From: Kineosporia succinea
GTDB taxonomy: Bacteria > Actinomycetota > Actinomycetes > Actinomycetales > Kineosporiaceae
NCBI RefSeq assembly: GCF_030811555.1
Contig: NZ_JAUSQZ010000001.1
Span: 1,054,001 to 1,118,000 of the forward strand
DNA: 64,000 bases
Direction: 5' to 3'
In this document: positions 19,698 to 27,127 of the stretch, in pieces
How positions within the stretch are numbered: position 1 is the first letter of the stretch
Layout of the letters: each line of letters starts with the position of its first letter
Program-made: the position numbers and the translations under genes
The notes under the pieces: model-generated
Database searches by the model: none
The model's input: only the letters and a program-made list of their open reading frames with translations
What the model was told of the DNA's origin: nothing

Positions 19698-20867
19698 GTG
19701 GCTAGCGTCCAGGCTCGGACCAACCGTGACGGTTCCGTCACACATCGCCTCATGTACTACGTCCAGCGGAAGCTGCGCTCGATCTCCTTCACCGACGCGA
19801 ACGAGGCGAAGCACTGGGCTCACGTCTTCGACGTGCTCGGCCCCGATGCCGGAAAGCGCGCCCTCCAGGAAGCGCTCGGCCAAGTCGCCCCACCGCCTCC
19901 CGAGCCGACGATCGAAGAGATGGTGCTGCGGCACATCGAACTGCTCACCGGCATCCAGGCAGGCACTCGGGCCGACTACGTCACCCACGCACACCGCGAC
20001 ATCGTGCCGCTCATCGGGGACGTCCGCCGCAGCGAGATCACCAAGGCCGTCGGGGCTCAGTGGGTCAACCAGTTGGAGGATCGAGGCCTGTCGGGCAAGA
20101 CGATCAAGAACCGGCACAGTCTGCTGTCGGCCGCGATCGAGACCCAGGCCGTCGAGACGGGGCACCTGACCAGGAACCCGGTCAAAGGCCTGCGACTGCC
20201 CGACGCATCCCGCAGCCGGGAAGACATGCAGTTTCTGAACAAGGAGCAGTTCGCCACTCTGGTGTCTTGCGTCCGACCGCAGTACCGCGACTTGATCACC
20301 GTCCTGGTCGGCACGGGCATGCGCTGGGGCGAAGCAGCGGCCTTGCGGGTGGCGAACGTCCGGCTCGACGCCCCGGTGCCGACCGTGGTGGTGCGCGAGG
20401 CCGTGAAGCATCGGCGCGACGGCATCCGCGAAGTGGGGGGACCTAAGTCCAAGCAGGGTCGCCGGGAGATTCCCCTGTCGCCGACGATCGCGGTCGCACT
20501 TCGGCGAGCCGTGGACGGCAAGAAGCCGAACGACCTGGTCTTCGTCTCCATCACGGGCCAGCCCATGCGCTACGGAGTCTTCCACCGAGATACGTGGTCG
20601 CGGGCACAGGCCGCAGCCGTGAAGGCGGGGCTGACGGCCGAACCGGCCATCCACGACCTTCGGCATACGTGCGCGAGCTGGTGGCTGGCTGCGGGGGTGC
20701 CGATCCTGACGGTCTCGAAGCTGCTGGGACACACGGACGCCGGGTTCACCTTGCGCGTCTACGGCCACGCCTTGCCCGGCGACAGCAACCTTGTCATCCA
20801 GGTCACCGAGCAGATCCTGTCCGGCATCGAGACCGCCCCAAAGAAAGCGATGACACCCGTGGCATAG
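19698..20867 (+). CDS. int: Phage tyrosine integrase
   Basis: 389 residues. The N-terminal part carries an AP2-like/SAM-like core-binding region (THAHRDIVPLIGDVRRSEITKA). The C-terminal catalytic domain has the Arg of GTGMRWGEAAALR, a basic beta-hairpin Lys, HDLRHTCASWW (HxxR), the second His of LLGHTDAGFTL and the nucleophile Tyr of RVYGHALP. It catalyses site-specific integration and excision, here most likely at the adjacent tRNA-Leu. GTG at 19698 is weakly favoured over GTG at 19689; neither has a good ribosome site. A strong hairpin terminator follows the gene. Confidence 0.95.
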   Translation: MASVQARTNRDGSVTHRLMYYVQRKLRSISFTDANEAKHWAHVFDVLGPDAGKRALQEALGQVAPPPPEPTIEEMVLRHIELLTGIQAGTRADYVTHAHRDIVPLIGDVRRSEITKAVGAQWVNQLEDRGLSGKTIKNRHSLLSAAIETQAVETGHLTRNPVKGLRLPDASRSREDMQFLNKEQFATLVSCVRPQYRDLITVLVGTGMRWGEAAALRVANVRLDAPVPTVVVREAVKHRRDGIREVGGPKSKQGRREIPLSPTIAVALRRAVDGKKPNDLVFVSITGQPMRYGVFHRDTWSRAQAAAVKAGLTAEPAIHDLRHTCASWWLAAGVPILTVSKLLGHTDAGFTLRVYGHALPGDSNLVIQVTEQILSGIETAPKKAMTPVA

Positions 20868-20902
20868 CCCCGGAGCACTCATCGCCCCCTCACCCGCACG
20901 AG

Positions 20903-20943
20903 AAGCGCCCCTGCCTGGCCATTGCGCCAGGTCAGGGGCGCTT
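20903..20943 (+). terminator. Strong hairpin terminator after the integrase gene
   Basis: The arm from 20903 (AAGCGCCCCTG-CCTGGC) pairs with the arm ending at 20943, giving 17 base pairs with a single bulged A. TTCCGTTTC follows on the plus strand. It should isolate the integrase from the excisionase-like gene downstream. Confidence 0.85.
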
Positions 20944-21023
20944 CCGTTTCCGCCTACTCGATGCCGCTTCTCAGAGGGCAGGGCGACACGGGACGCGGAT
21001 CGAGACAGATACGGCCCACCTGA

Positions 21024-21066
21024 TTGAACTTCCTGCATCTTTATGAGTATGTTGTACGTGCAGGAA
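21024..21066 (+). promoter_or_regulatory. Candidate early promoter with an inverted repeat across the -10 box
   Basis: TTGAAC (21024-21029) and TATGTT (21048-21053) are 18 bases apart. TTCCTGCA (21030-21037) and TGCAGGAA (21059-21066) form an 8-bp inverted repeat centred on the -10 box, as expected of an operator. The excisionase-like gene starts 20 bases downstream. Confidence 0.55.
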
Positions 21067-21085
21067 ACGAACGAGGAGACATCCC

Positions 21086-21346
21086 GTGACGAACAGTCCG
21101 ATCCCCACCCTCCTGACCCCTCAGGCGGTCGCCGACATCTTCGGCGAGACGAAGAAGACCGTGATCGAGCGCGCTCGACACGGCGAGATCGGCTGCTACC
21201 GCTGGGGACGCGAGATCCGGTTCTCCCCCGAACACGTCGCCGAATACCTCGCCAGCCACGAAGCCAAGGTCGGCCGGCCGTCCGAGGTCGGCCGCAAGCC
21301 TCGGGTGAGCGCCCGCGCTGAAGCCGAGCTGCGGAAGAGCGCCTGA
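21086..21346 (+). CDS. Excisionase-like winged-helix DNA-binding protein
   Basis: 86 residues with the HTH_17/MerR-like winged helix of excisionases: TPQAVADIFGETKKTVIERARHGEIG, then CYRWGREIRFSPEHVAEYL. A basic C-terminal tail follows (RKPRVSARAEAELRKSA). GTG start behind GAGGAG. As the first gene after the integrase and its terminator it may act as the recombination directionality factor, or as the early regulator; sequence alone does not separate the two. The promoter in front carries an inverted repeat that could be its own binding site. Confidence 0.85.
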   Translation: MTNSPIPTLLTPQAVADIFGETKKTVIERARHGEIGCYRWGREIRFSPEHVAEYLASHEAKVGRPSEVGRKPRVSARAEAELRKSA

Positions 21347-21432
21347 GACATGACTATTCAGCTCTTCATCAGATCGTGAGGTCGCAGCGGCCATCCTGAC
21401 CATCGACCGAACAACCAGCCGGGGGAAACCAC

Positions 21433-21810
21433 GTGGTCGACAACGAACAGAACGACAAGCTCACCGTGGGCGCTCTGATCCGGCAGCTCAGCCGGTTCCC
21501 GATCGAGACCGAGGTCATTGGGAAGAACGGCGACCTCCGATTCACGCTCCAGCTGGTCGTTTCCGTCGACGGCGACGCGAGCCGGGTAGTCGTCCAGGAC
21601 GACGAGCAGGAGGCCGCTGCGCCGCAGTCGGGCTGGGGCGACGACCAGTACTTGTCGACCGAGCAGCTCTGCGAGTGGCTGAACTGCGAAAGAGACTGGG
21701 TCTACGACCGCAAGCACCTGATCCCCCACGCGAAGATGGGCCGCCTGCTGCGCTTTCGCGTGGGTGACGTCCGGGCCTACCTGGCGCGGAGCACACAGAC
21801 CAACGGCTGA
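21433..21810 (+). CDS. Second excisionase-like HTH protein with an N-terminal extension
   Basis: 125 residues. Residues 1-70 are an unrecognised, mostly beta region (LTVGALIRQLSRFPIETEVI is typical of a small phage domain). Residues 73-120 are an HTH_17 domain: YLSTEQLCEWLNCERDWVYD, then KMGRLLRFRVGDVRAYL. GTG start behind GGGGGAA. Together with the preceding gene this gives the phage two excisionase-type DNA-binding proteins side by side; one may control excision and the other early transcription. Its specificity is not known. Confidence 0.8.
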   Translation: MVDNEQNDKLTVGALIRQLSRFPIETEVIGKNGDLRFTLQLVVSVDGDASRVVVQDDEQEAAAPQSGWGDDQYLSTEQLCEWLNCERDWVYDRKHLIPHAKMGRLLRFRVGDVRAYLARSTQTNG

Positions 21811-21862
21811 CCTCTGCACGCGCAGCCGTTCAGAAAACACCGATCACAACCAAGGAGTTCCC

Positions 21863-22036
21863 ATGACCGACCCCGACTTCGCCCTGACGATCGTCTACCG
21901 AGACCTGCCCGCCCGCCTGCCCGAGCACGAGGTGATCTCGTCAAACATCGCCCGGTGCAGCGACGGTCGGCACGCCGCAATGGAGTACGTCCGGTTCACC
22001 GACGGCTCCGAGGCCTTCCTCGACTACACCTGGTGA
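21863..22036 (+). CDS. Small phage protein, 57 aa
   Basis: An acidic small protein of 57 residues with no recognised family and no membrane segment (ends EAFLDYTW). It has a clear AAGGAG ribosome site 5-6 bases before ATG at 21863 and is followed closely by a strong hairpin. Typical of the small early genes of actinophages. Confidence 0.72.
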   Translation: MTDPDFALTIVYRDLPARLPEHEVISSNIARCSDGRHAAMEYVRFTDGSEAFLDYTW

Positions 22037-22049
22037 CCAACTCATGAGT

Positions 22050-22080
22050 GGCGGCCTCGTCCCGTGAAGACGAGGCCGCC
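22050..22080 (+). terminator. 12-bp perfect hairpin between two small early genes
   Basis: GGCGGCCTCGTC (22050-22061) pairs perfectly with GACGAGGCCGCC (22069-22080) around a 7-base loop. No T tract follows. It could end the upstream transcript or modulate read-through to the next gene, whose start is 28 bases further on. Confidence 0.75.
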
Positions 22081-22107
22081 GCAACACCGATCAAGGAGTC
22101 AACAGTA

Positions 22108-22383
22108 ATGATGCACACGATCAGGGCTGGGTCCAAGCCCGCCACGGACCCGTTCGCCGTCCTCGTCGCTTCGCCGCGCGGCAACGGTTTTCGGCTGACC
22201 AGGTTCGCCAGCAACGACCTCGACGGCCTGGACGGCATGGCGACCTGGCTCACCGAGGAGCAAATCTTCGACCTGGGCTTGCAGCTGCCGTGTAACAGCG
22301 GCGAATGCGACGGCGACCCCGAAGAGGACGCCTGCCTGGAACCGGCTCTGCCGGGCTCCAACTGGTGCGAACGACACCACTAA
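22108..22383 (+). CDS. Hypothetical phage protein, 91 aa, Cys-containing C-terminus
   Basis: 91 residues, unrecognised. The C-terminal third has four Cys and two His (LPCNSGECDG, EDACLEP, WCERHH), compatible with a small zinc-binding fold. ATG at 22108 is chosen for AAGGAG 9 bases upstream; a longer in-frame reading would begin inside the hairpin. It probably belongs to the early operon. Confidence 0.72.
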   Translation: MMHTIRAGSKPATDPFAVLVASPRGNGFRLTRFASNDLDGLDGMATWLTEEQIFDLGLQLPCNSGECDGDPEEDACLEPALPGSNWCERHH

Positions 22384-22385
22384 TA

Positions 22386-22590
22386 GCACTACCGGATGGA
22401 AGACCCCGAGCATCACCGCTGGCTTGCACGACGACGGCCGTGCGGGCCTCGGTCCCGAAAGGACCGGGGAACCCCATCCGTCGCTTCACTTTCCGGCGCT
22501 GGTAGCGAAGTCCTTTCTTCTGGGCACCAAGCCGAAAGCCGGGAAGGCCCCTAGACAGGGGTGTGGCCGGACACCGCCGCAAACGGTTCC
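22386..22590 (+). other. Gene-free stretch rich in nested inverted repeats; candidate structured RNA
   Basis: No convincing gene lies in the 308 bases between 22384 and 22691. The stretch can fold: CGGATGG (22393-22399) with CCATCCG (22474-22480), CCCCG with CGGGG just inside, then hairpins GCACG/CGTGC and GGTCC-CGAAA-GGACC. Further right come CCCCT-AGAC-AGGGG and GGCCGGA/TCCGGCC with an inner ACCG/CGGT. It could be a cis-acting leader for the replication genes, an origin-like element or a small RNA. This rests on hand folding only. Confidence 0.4.
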
Positions 22591-22691
22591 GGCCTGGGAG
22601 CACCAAGAGCATGAAAGAAGCGCTACCCCATGCCAACAGCATCGGCAGCTGACTGCAAGAAGTACACCCTCCATCTGGTGGAGGCGTAGAC

Positions 22692-23492
22692 ATGAGCATC
22701 GTCCGCACTCCGCGACCGCAAAGCGACTTCCTGATCATTAGCAACGCCGTGGTCCGGGATGAGAACTTGAGCTACCGCGCCCGAGGCGTCCTGATCGACC
22801 TGCTCTCCCGTCCGGACAACTGGACGACGAACGCCGATGCCATCGCCCGGCGCGGCAAGGAAGGCCGGGACGCGATCCGCACCGTCCTGATCGAGCTGGA
22901 AACCGCTGGATACCTCGTGCGCCAGCGGATTCGGAAGCCCGACGGGACCTTCGCACACGGCGATGACCTGATCTACGACACTCCGCAGCGCGATCGGGCG
23001 TCGGGCACCAGTTCGTCACGCTCCAGCAAAAAGCGCAGGTCAGAGCCACAGGCTGGAAACCCGCAGGCGGATAGTCCGCGCGCGGATTTCCAGGCTTCTA
23101 AAGAAGAACCGAAAGAAGAAGAACACACACAGGCGGGGCGGGCGGCTCAGCTCAGGGATAGCTGGAAACCCAGCGAGTCCCATCAGCAGCGGGCACAAGA
23201 GACTGGCCTGGATCTCCCCCAGCAGGTCGAACTCTTCCGGCTGCACGCCCAGGCGAACGGACGGACCGCGAAGAACTGGGACGCGGCCTTCACCACCTGG
23301 CTGATCAACGCGAAGAAGTTCGCCGATCGGGATGCCGAGCGGAACCGCAGGTTCCCCAGCAATCCCCGGAGGGGCAGCGGCCCGGCGCATCTTCGGCCTG
23401 CCCAGGTTTCACCGACCTTCGAGAGCGGCGGAGGGTTCCTCGACGGGTCGGGCAAGGACGGCGACAGCCTGATGCTCGGAGGAGCAGCGTGA
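22692..23492 (+). CDS. Phage replication initiator-like protein with winged-helix N-terminus
   Basis: 266 residues. Residues 10-85 are a helix-turn-helix region of the type found in phage replication proteins: LSYRARGVLIDLLSRPDNWTTNADAIARRG, then AIRTVLIELETAGYLVRQR. The middle is a Ser/Glu/Lys-rich linker. The C-terminal part (QQVELFRLHAQANGRTAKNWDAAFTTWLINAKKFA) resembles the DnaT/DnaD-like domain that contacts helicase loaders. ATG behind GGTGGAGG. It is translationally coupled to the DnaC-like gene, so the two probably act together to load the host replicative helicase on phage DNA. Confidence 0.82.
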   Translation: MSIVRTPRPQSDFLIISNAVVRDENLSYRARGVLIDLLSRPDNWTTNADAIARRGKEGRDAIRTVLIELETAGYLVRQRIRKPDGTFAHGDDLIYDTPQRDRASGTSSSRSSKKRRSEPQAGNPQADSPRADFQASKEEPKEEEHTQAGRAAQLRDSWKPSESHQQRAQETGLDLPQQVELFRLHAQANGRTAKNWDAAFTTWLINAKKFADRDAERNRRFPSNPRRGSGPAHLRPAQVSPTFESGGGFLDGSGKDGDSLMLGGAA

Positions 23493-24229
23493 CCATGGAC
23501 TTCACCCAGCTCGACCTTTCCGAATCGGACTGGCCGAAGCTCACGGACGCCCAGCACACGATCGAGTACTTGGTCGGCCGTGTCCGCATCCAGCAGGAAG
23601 CTGAATGGCCGCCGCTGACCACGGACCGGGAGCGGGACCTGTTCGACAACCGGATGGAACGGATCAGGGACGGCATCGAACGCTGGGTGTCCCAGGTTCC
23701 AGCTGAGTTCCAGGGAGCGACTTTCCCGAACCTCCGGGACAACCAGCATCCCGAACGGCTCCGGCGGTGGCTGGACACCCCGAAGATTCAGACGCTCTGG
23801 ATCGCTGGGGGCGTCGGCAACGGCAAGACCTTCTGCGCCTACGCGATCGCCGGTGATGCCCTGGTGCGTAGTTATGGCAAGGATTCTCGGTTCAACTGTC
23901 CGGTCGTCATGAACACGGTCGACATGCTCGACCAGCTCAAACCGTCCCGCGATGACCACGAGAAGATCTGGAACCGGGTTCGCGGAACCGATCTGCTCGT
24001 TCTGGACGACCTGGGCGCGGCCCGACCGACTGACTGGGCCATCGAGCGCCTTTACGCTCTAGCGGACCACCGCAGCAGCGCGCGCAAGCACACGCTGATC
24101 ACTCTGAACCGATCCTTCCCGGAACTGAAGGACCTCTGGGGAGGGCCGACCGTCGATCGGTTCATCCTGAACTCCGGAGTGATCGACTTCAGGGGCTCGT
24201 CACTGCGGCAGCCCATCACCAACTGGTGA
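23489..24229 (+). CDS. DnaC-like helicase loader ATPase
   Basis: 246 residues of the DnaC/IstB AAA+ type. Walker A is GGVGNGKTFCAYAIAG (about residue 109), Walker B is LLVLDDLGAARPTDW and sensor 1 is LITLNRSF; the arginine-finger region and the C-terminal FRGSSLR follow. The N-terminal 90 residues would contact the initiator or helicase. GTG at 23489 overlaps the stop of the initiator gene (GTGA); an ATG two codons later is an alternative. A strong terminator lies just downstream. Confidence 0.9.
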   Translation: MTMDFTQLDLSESDWPKLTDAQHTIEYLVGRVRIQQEAEWPPLTTDRERDLFDNRMERIRDGIERWVSQVPAEFQGATFPNLRDNQHPERLRRWLDTPKIQTLWIAGGVGNGKTFCAYAIAGDALVRSYGKDSRFNCPVVMNTVDMLDQLKPSRDDHEKIWNRVRGTDLLVLDDLGAARPTDWAIERLYALADHRSSARKHTLITLNRSFPELKDLWGGPTVDRFILNSGVIDFRGSSLRQPITNW

Positions 24230-24330
24230 CCGGAGCCGACGGCCTGCACGCTCACGGCCTACTCCAGCATGAAGGCGTCGGACCTTCGCTCCGCAAGCCC
24301 GACCGCCGTTCCGCCTGAGTCAAAGCCGCA

Positions 24331-24364
24331 CCGCCGGAGCATCAGCACCCTGATGCTCCGGCGG
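24331..24364. terminator. Bidirectional terminator between convergent genes
   Basis: A perfect 15-bp stem, 24331-24345 with 24350-24364, and a CACC loop. It sits between the end of the DnaC-like gene (plus) and the end of the membrane protein gene (minus) and serves both. Confidence 0.9.
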
Positions 24365-24377
24365 CCGTCTGACCGAG

Positions 24378-24704
24378 CTAGCTCGTCGAGCCCGGCTGGT
24401 CGTCCCCGAGGTCAGCTTCAGGCGAACCTGCCCCCAGATCCGTCGGGTCCGAGGCTTCGCCGGCGGAGCCCGGCGGAAGGGCAGGCTCTTCGGCGGAGTC
24501 CGATGGGAGTGCGGCGGACTCCTCGGCTACCGCCGACTCGTCCACGACGGTAGCCGAAGGCGAGGACAGGGTCTTCCGAGCGAGCTGGGCCTTCTCCCAT
24601 TCCTCCATGAAGAGGCAGTACTGACGAAGAAGCTCGCGTAGCTGAGACAAGATCAAGAAGATCAAGCCGAAGCCCGAAACGATGAAGCCGATCAGTTCTT
24701 CCAC
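24378..24704 (-). CDS. Small membrane protein with acidic tail
   Basis: 108 residues. One hydrophobic helix at residues 4-22 (GFIVSGFGLIFLIL) is followed by an amphipathic stretch and then a long disordered Ser/Glu/Pro/Asp tail. GTG start with GAGGGG about 9 bases upstream. It is the first of three minus-strand genes that break the rightward early region. A TACC-N4-GGTA palindrome stands 67 bases upstream of the start. Function unknown; it may be a lysogeny-expressed accessory gene. Confidence 0.7.
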   Translation of the reverse strand: MEELIGFIVSGFGLIFLILSQLRELLRQYCLFMEEWEKAQLARKTLSSPSATVVDESAVAEESAALPSDSAEEPALPPGSAGEASDPTDLGAGSPEADLGDDQPGSTS

Positions 24705-24770
24705 GGGTCATTGCCCCTCAGGCGGGGTAGACCATCGCACTGGGAGCAGGCAGCACTCAGCGCGACCATC

Positions 24771-24782
24771 TACCAGTTGGTA
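24771..24782 (-). promoter_or_regulatory. TACC-N4-GGTA palindrome upstream of a minus-strand gene
   Basis: TACCAGTTGGTA on the plus strand. It has the same half-sites as the elements in front of the cargo genes at 32.5-34.5 and 41.6 kb. Here it is farther from the start codon (67 bases), so its role is less certain. Confidence 0.45.
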
Positions 24783-24992
24783 ATGGCCACGCTTGAGAAC
24801 TGCTGATGCGGTCAGACTCAAGCGCCGGGCGCGCTGACCGGCGGGAGCGATTCCCAACCTCCGGCTAGCGGCGGCGTCTCAATCTCATGTGTTGAACGGC
24901 GAGGTTGCTACTGCACCCCGTCGGATCAGACACGGCCACGCTGCATCACGTCGGACTTCGCTGATCGCGGCGAAGCTACAACAGACGGTCAG

Positions 24993-25775
24993 CTACTCGC
25001 GAGTCGTGGGCGAAGTAAGGTTCGCGGACGACGGCTCGTCCAGCTCGAACGGGTTCTGCGACATTCCAGCGCTCATCGCCGTCATGGCATCGCGATGGCG
25101 CCTTACGTAGTCCTTGAGGGCGAGATCGTTACGCATGGTCTCTCGTTCCGGACGGACCAGGCCACCCGCCTTACGGCGCTCGTGCGCAGCGCGGACCTGG
25201 CGGGCACGTTTCTCCCGATCGTTGGCCGCCCGCTGCAACTCACGCAACTGACCGATCGACATGCCGTCGTTGTACCCCTCGCCGGAATACGCCATGGACG
25301 AGATCTCATGATCAAGGTCCCGCTTGGCCTCTTCGTCCTCCCGATCCCGCTCCTGGATCTCATCCGAGTCCAACCCTTCATCCGGGTGAGGCTCCAGCGA
25401 CAGGACCAAGTCCCGCAGGTCGTTCTCGATCGCCAGGAACGTCTCATCGACACGGAGCATCTGCTCGAACGACTCGGTGGCGATGAGAGCCACGCGCTTA
25501 TCCAGCTTTTCCGCTCTGTCGCTCAATGCCTCGACCGCGTTAAGCAAGTCGATCTCCGGCCAGCGGATCGACCCATCCTTGATCGAGCCGTTCGGCACCG
25601 CCCCGATGACGCCGGCGAGGACCGCAAGCAATCCAGCGATCATGAACACGACGGTCGGGCTGGCGTCCCACTTCTGATGGAAGAAGACGACGCCACCGGC
25701 GCCGAAGGTCGCCACCACCACGAGCGCGAGCCCCGCAACCACCAGCAGGAAGCGCGCCAACGCCTTGATTCGCAT
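24993..25775 (-). CDS. Two-helix membrane protein with long coiled-coil cytoplasmic part
   Basis: 260 residues. Two membrane helices (about 8-30 and 42-62) are followed by a long charged helical region, rich in Glu/Asp/Arg and with heptad character (ENDLRDLVL, RDREDEEAKRDLDHE, LRELQRAANDREKRARQVRAAHERRK). No known domain is recognised. ATG at 25775 has GAGGGG very close (3 bases), so the start is not perfectly fixed. With its neighbours it forms a group of membrane proteins encoded against the early operon, a pattern common for superinfection-exclusion or other lysogenic conversion genes. Confidence 0.75.
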   Translation of the reverse strand: MRIKALARFLLVVAGLALVVVATFGAGGVVFFHQKWDASPTVVFMIAGLLAVLAGVIGAVPNGSIKDGSIRWPEIDLLNAVEALSDRAEKLDKRVALIATESFEQMLRVDETFLAIENDLRDLVLSLEPHPDEGLDSDEIQERDREDEEAKRDLDHEISSMAYSGEGYNDGMSIGQLRELQRAANDREKRARQVRAAHERRKAGGLVRPERETMRNDLALKDYVRRHRDAMTAMSAGMSQNPFELDEPSSANLTSPTTRE

Positions 25776-25870
25776 CTACCCCTCGCACACGGTCGGGTGG
25801 CCGTCTTCCGGGCCCATGTCCCTGCCGGATCGAGCATGACACCCACACGCGCAAACTAGACACGGATTGA

Positions 25871-26551
25871 TCAGGTTGTGCGTGGCGACCGTTCCGGATC
25901 AACCTCGGCGGCACTTCGCTCAGGCGTCTCTGGCTGCACCGCGTCTGGCCGACCCCGGCCGTCAGCCAGCGCGGCGCCGCTCCCGGCGTCCGGGTACTCG
26001 CGCCACCGCGTTGGGTTCTTTATCCAACGGGCCAGCGTCCTGCTTAACCGGACCGCCCACGGCGGCGGCGTCAACGGCGAGTCCCCGGCCGCAGCTCGCT
26101 CGTCGTTCACAAAGCGAACGACAACGGCCTGCAATCGCCCTACGCCATAAGCGACGATCGCGACCAACGGGATCGTCACCAGACTCACGGGCACGCCCTT
26201 GGTGGCGAACCCGGTGACCAAACTGGCCCACCCCACAAGGGCGAAGAAGGCGATCGGCACCACCCCAGCAAGCTGTCGGTAGTACCGGTAGCTGGTGCGG
26301 CGCTGCTCGTATGTCAGCTGCCCGACCGTGTGATCGATCGTCCCGAGCAAGAGCTTTCGGGCCTCGCTGTCCTCGGGAACCTTCCCGGCAAGCTCAGCGT
26401 CGGCGGCGACTGCCTCACGCAGCCGATCCAAGTGTCGCTTCCGCCCGCTGAGCGTGGCCCCGAGCGCAGCGATAAGCGCGGCAGCTACGGCTCCGAGGGC
26501 AGCTAGGGCGGCTGGCGCTGCCGGCGTGTCCATCAGCTCAGTCCAGGTCAC
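25871..26551 (-). CDS. Membrane protein, probable three membrane helices
   Basis: 226 residues. A first hydrophobic helix (about 14-34, Ala-rich), a charged helical stretch, then two helices at about 92-112 and 118-138, and a long hydrophilic Pro/Arg/Glu tail. Unrecognised family. The GTG start has no Shine-Dalgarno site. Instead a good promoter ends just upstream (TTGACT, 16 bases, TACGGT), so the mRNA is likely leaderless. It has its own promoter and is not part of the plus-strand early transcript. Confidence 0.75.
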   Translation of the reverse strand: MTWTELMDTPAAPAALAALGAVAAALIAALGATLSGRKRHLDRLREAVAADAELAGKVPEDSEARKLLLGTIDHTVGQLTYEQRRTSYRYYRQLAGVVPIAFFALVGWASLVTGFATKGVPVSLVTIPLVAIVAYGVGRLQAVVVRFVNDERAAAGDSPLTPPPWAVRLSRTLARWIKNPTRWREYPDAGSGAALADGRGRPDAVQPETPERSAAEVDPERSPRTT

Positions 26552-26559
26552 GACTCGTG

Positions 26560-26587
26560 ACCGTATTTAGGCTCGGCCTGGAGTCAA
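26560..26587 (-). promoter_or_regulatory. Promoter of a leaderless minus-strand gene
   Basis: Read on the minus strand: -35 TTGACT (26582-26587), 16-base spacer, -10 TACGGT (26560-26565). The -10 box ends 8 bases before the GTG at 26551, so transcription should begin at or next to the start codon. Confidence 0.6.
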
Positions 26588-26807
26588 GATCCTTGAGGGG
26601 ACGATGCACTAAGCGTGCCGCGGGCACCTACCTCTCCACCCAGGAGCCGCTCGCACCCCACCTTTGAAGTGCAGCAGCGGTGAAGCTTCAGGGCCACGAG
26701 CAGACAGTGCGTCCTGGCGTCCTGGTCGGAACCATGAGCGCTTGTCCGCCCACCAGCTCGACCGGGCGAACAAGGTAGCCGCTGATGATCGAGGGATCGG
26801 GACCACC

Positions 26808-27023
26808 ATGGCGATGAGCAAGCAGGAAGTTCTCGACCTGGACGTCATGGTCGACCTGATGACCGCCGCCAAGGCCCTCGACATGAGCCGGACCATGGCG
26901 TACCGCCTCGCCGCTCAAGAGCACTTCCCGATCACGCTGGAGAAGTTCGGCAGCAGGTACCGCCTGCGCCGATCGGACTTGCTCGCCTACCTGGGAATCT
27001 CCGACACCGACGATGGAAAGTAG
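26808..27023 (+). CDS. Small excisionase-like HTH protein
   Basis: 71 residues, almost entirely an HTH_17-like domain: VDLMTAAKALDMSRTMAYRLAAQ, then FGSRYRLRRSDLLAYLGI. ATG at 26808, with a second ATG two codons later; no strong ribosome site is seen (GGGA 6 bases upstream). A longer in-frame reading from 26664 looks non-coding. It is a third excisionase-type DNA-binding protein of this prophage and stands alone just right of the minus-strand membrane genes, so it could regulate them or the early genes. Confidence 0.72.
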   Translation: MAMSKQEVLDLDVMVDLMTAAKALDMSRTMAYRLAAQEHFPITLEKFGSRYRLRRSDLLAYLGISDTDDGK

Positions 27024-27127
27024 TTCCAGCAGAGCATATTTCATTTATCGAGCTGGCAGGCCGTCGCTACTACTGCACCCGCAGAGAAGGTGCCCCCTCG
27101 GGGAACAGCAACGACAAGGCGAAGACC

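Noticed and set aside
22424-22741. Open frame across the structured stretch into the replication gene
   Set aside because: Overlaps the well-supported start at 22692, and composition is not protein-like; the region folds instead.
24692-24769. 25-codon peptide with CxxC directly after the TACC-N4-GGTA site at 24771
   Set aside because: Could be a leaderless peptide, but it is too short to support and overlaps the start of the membrane protein gene.
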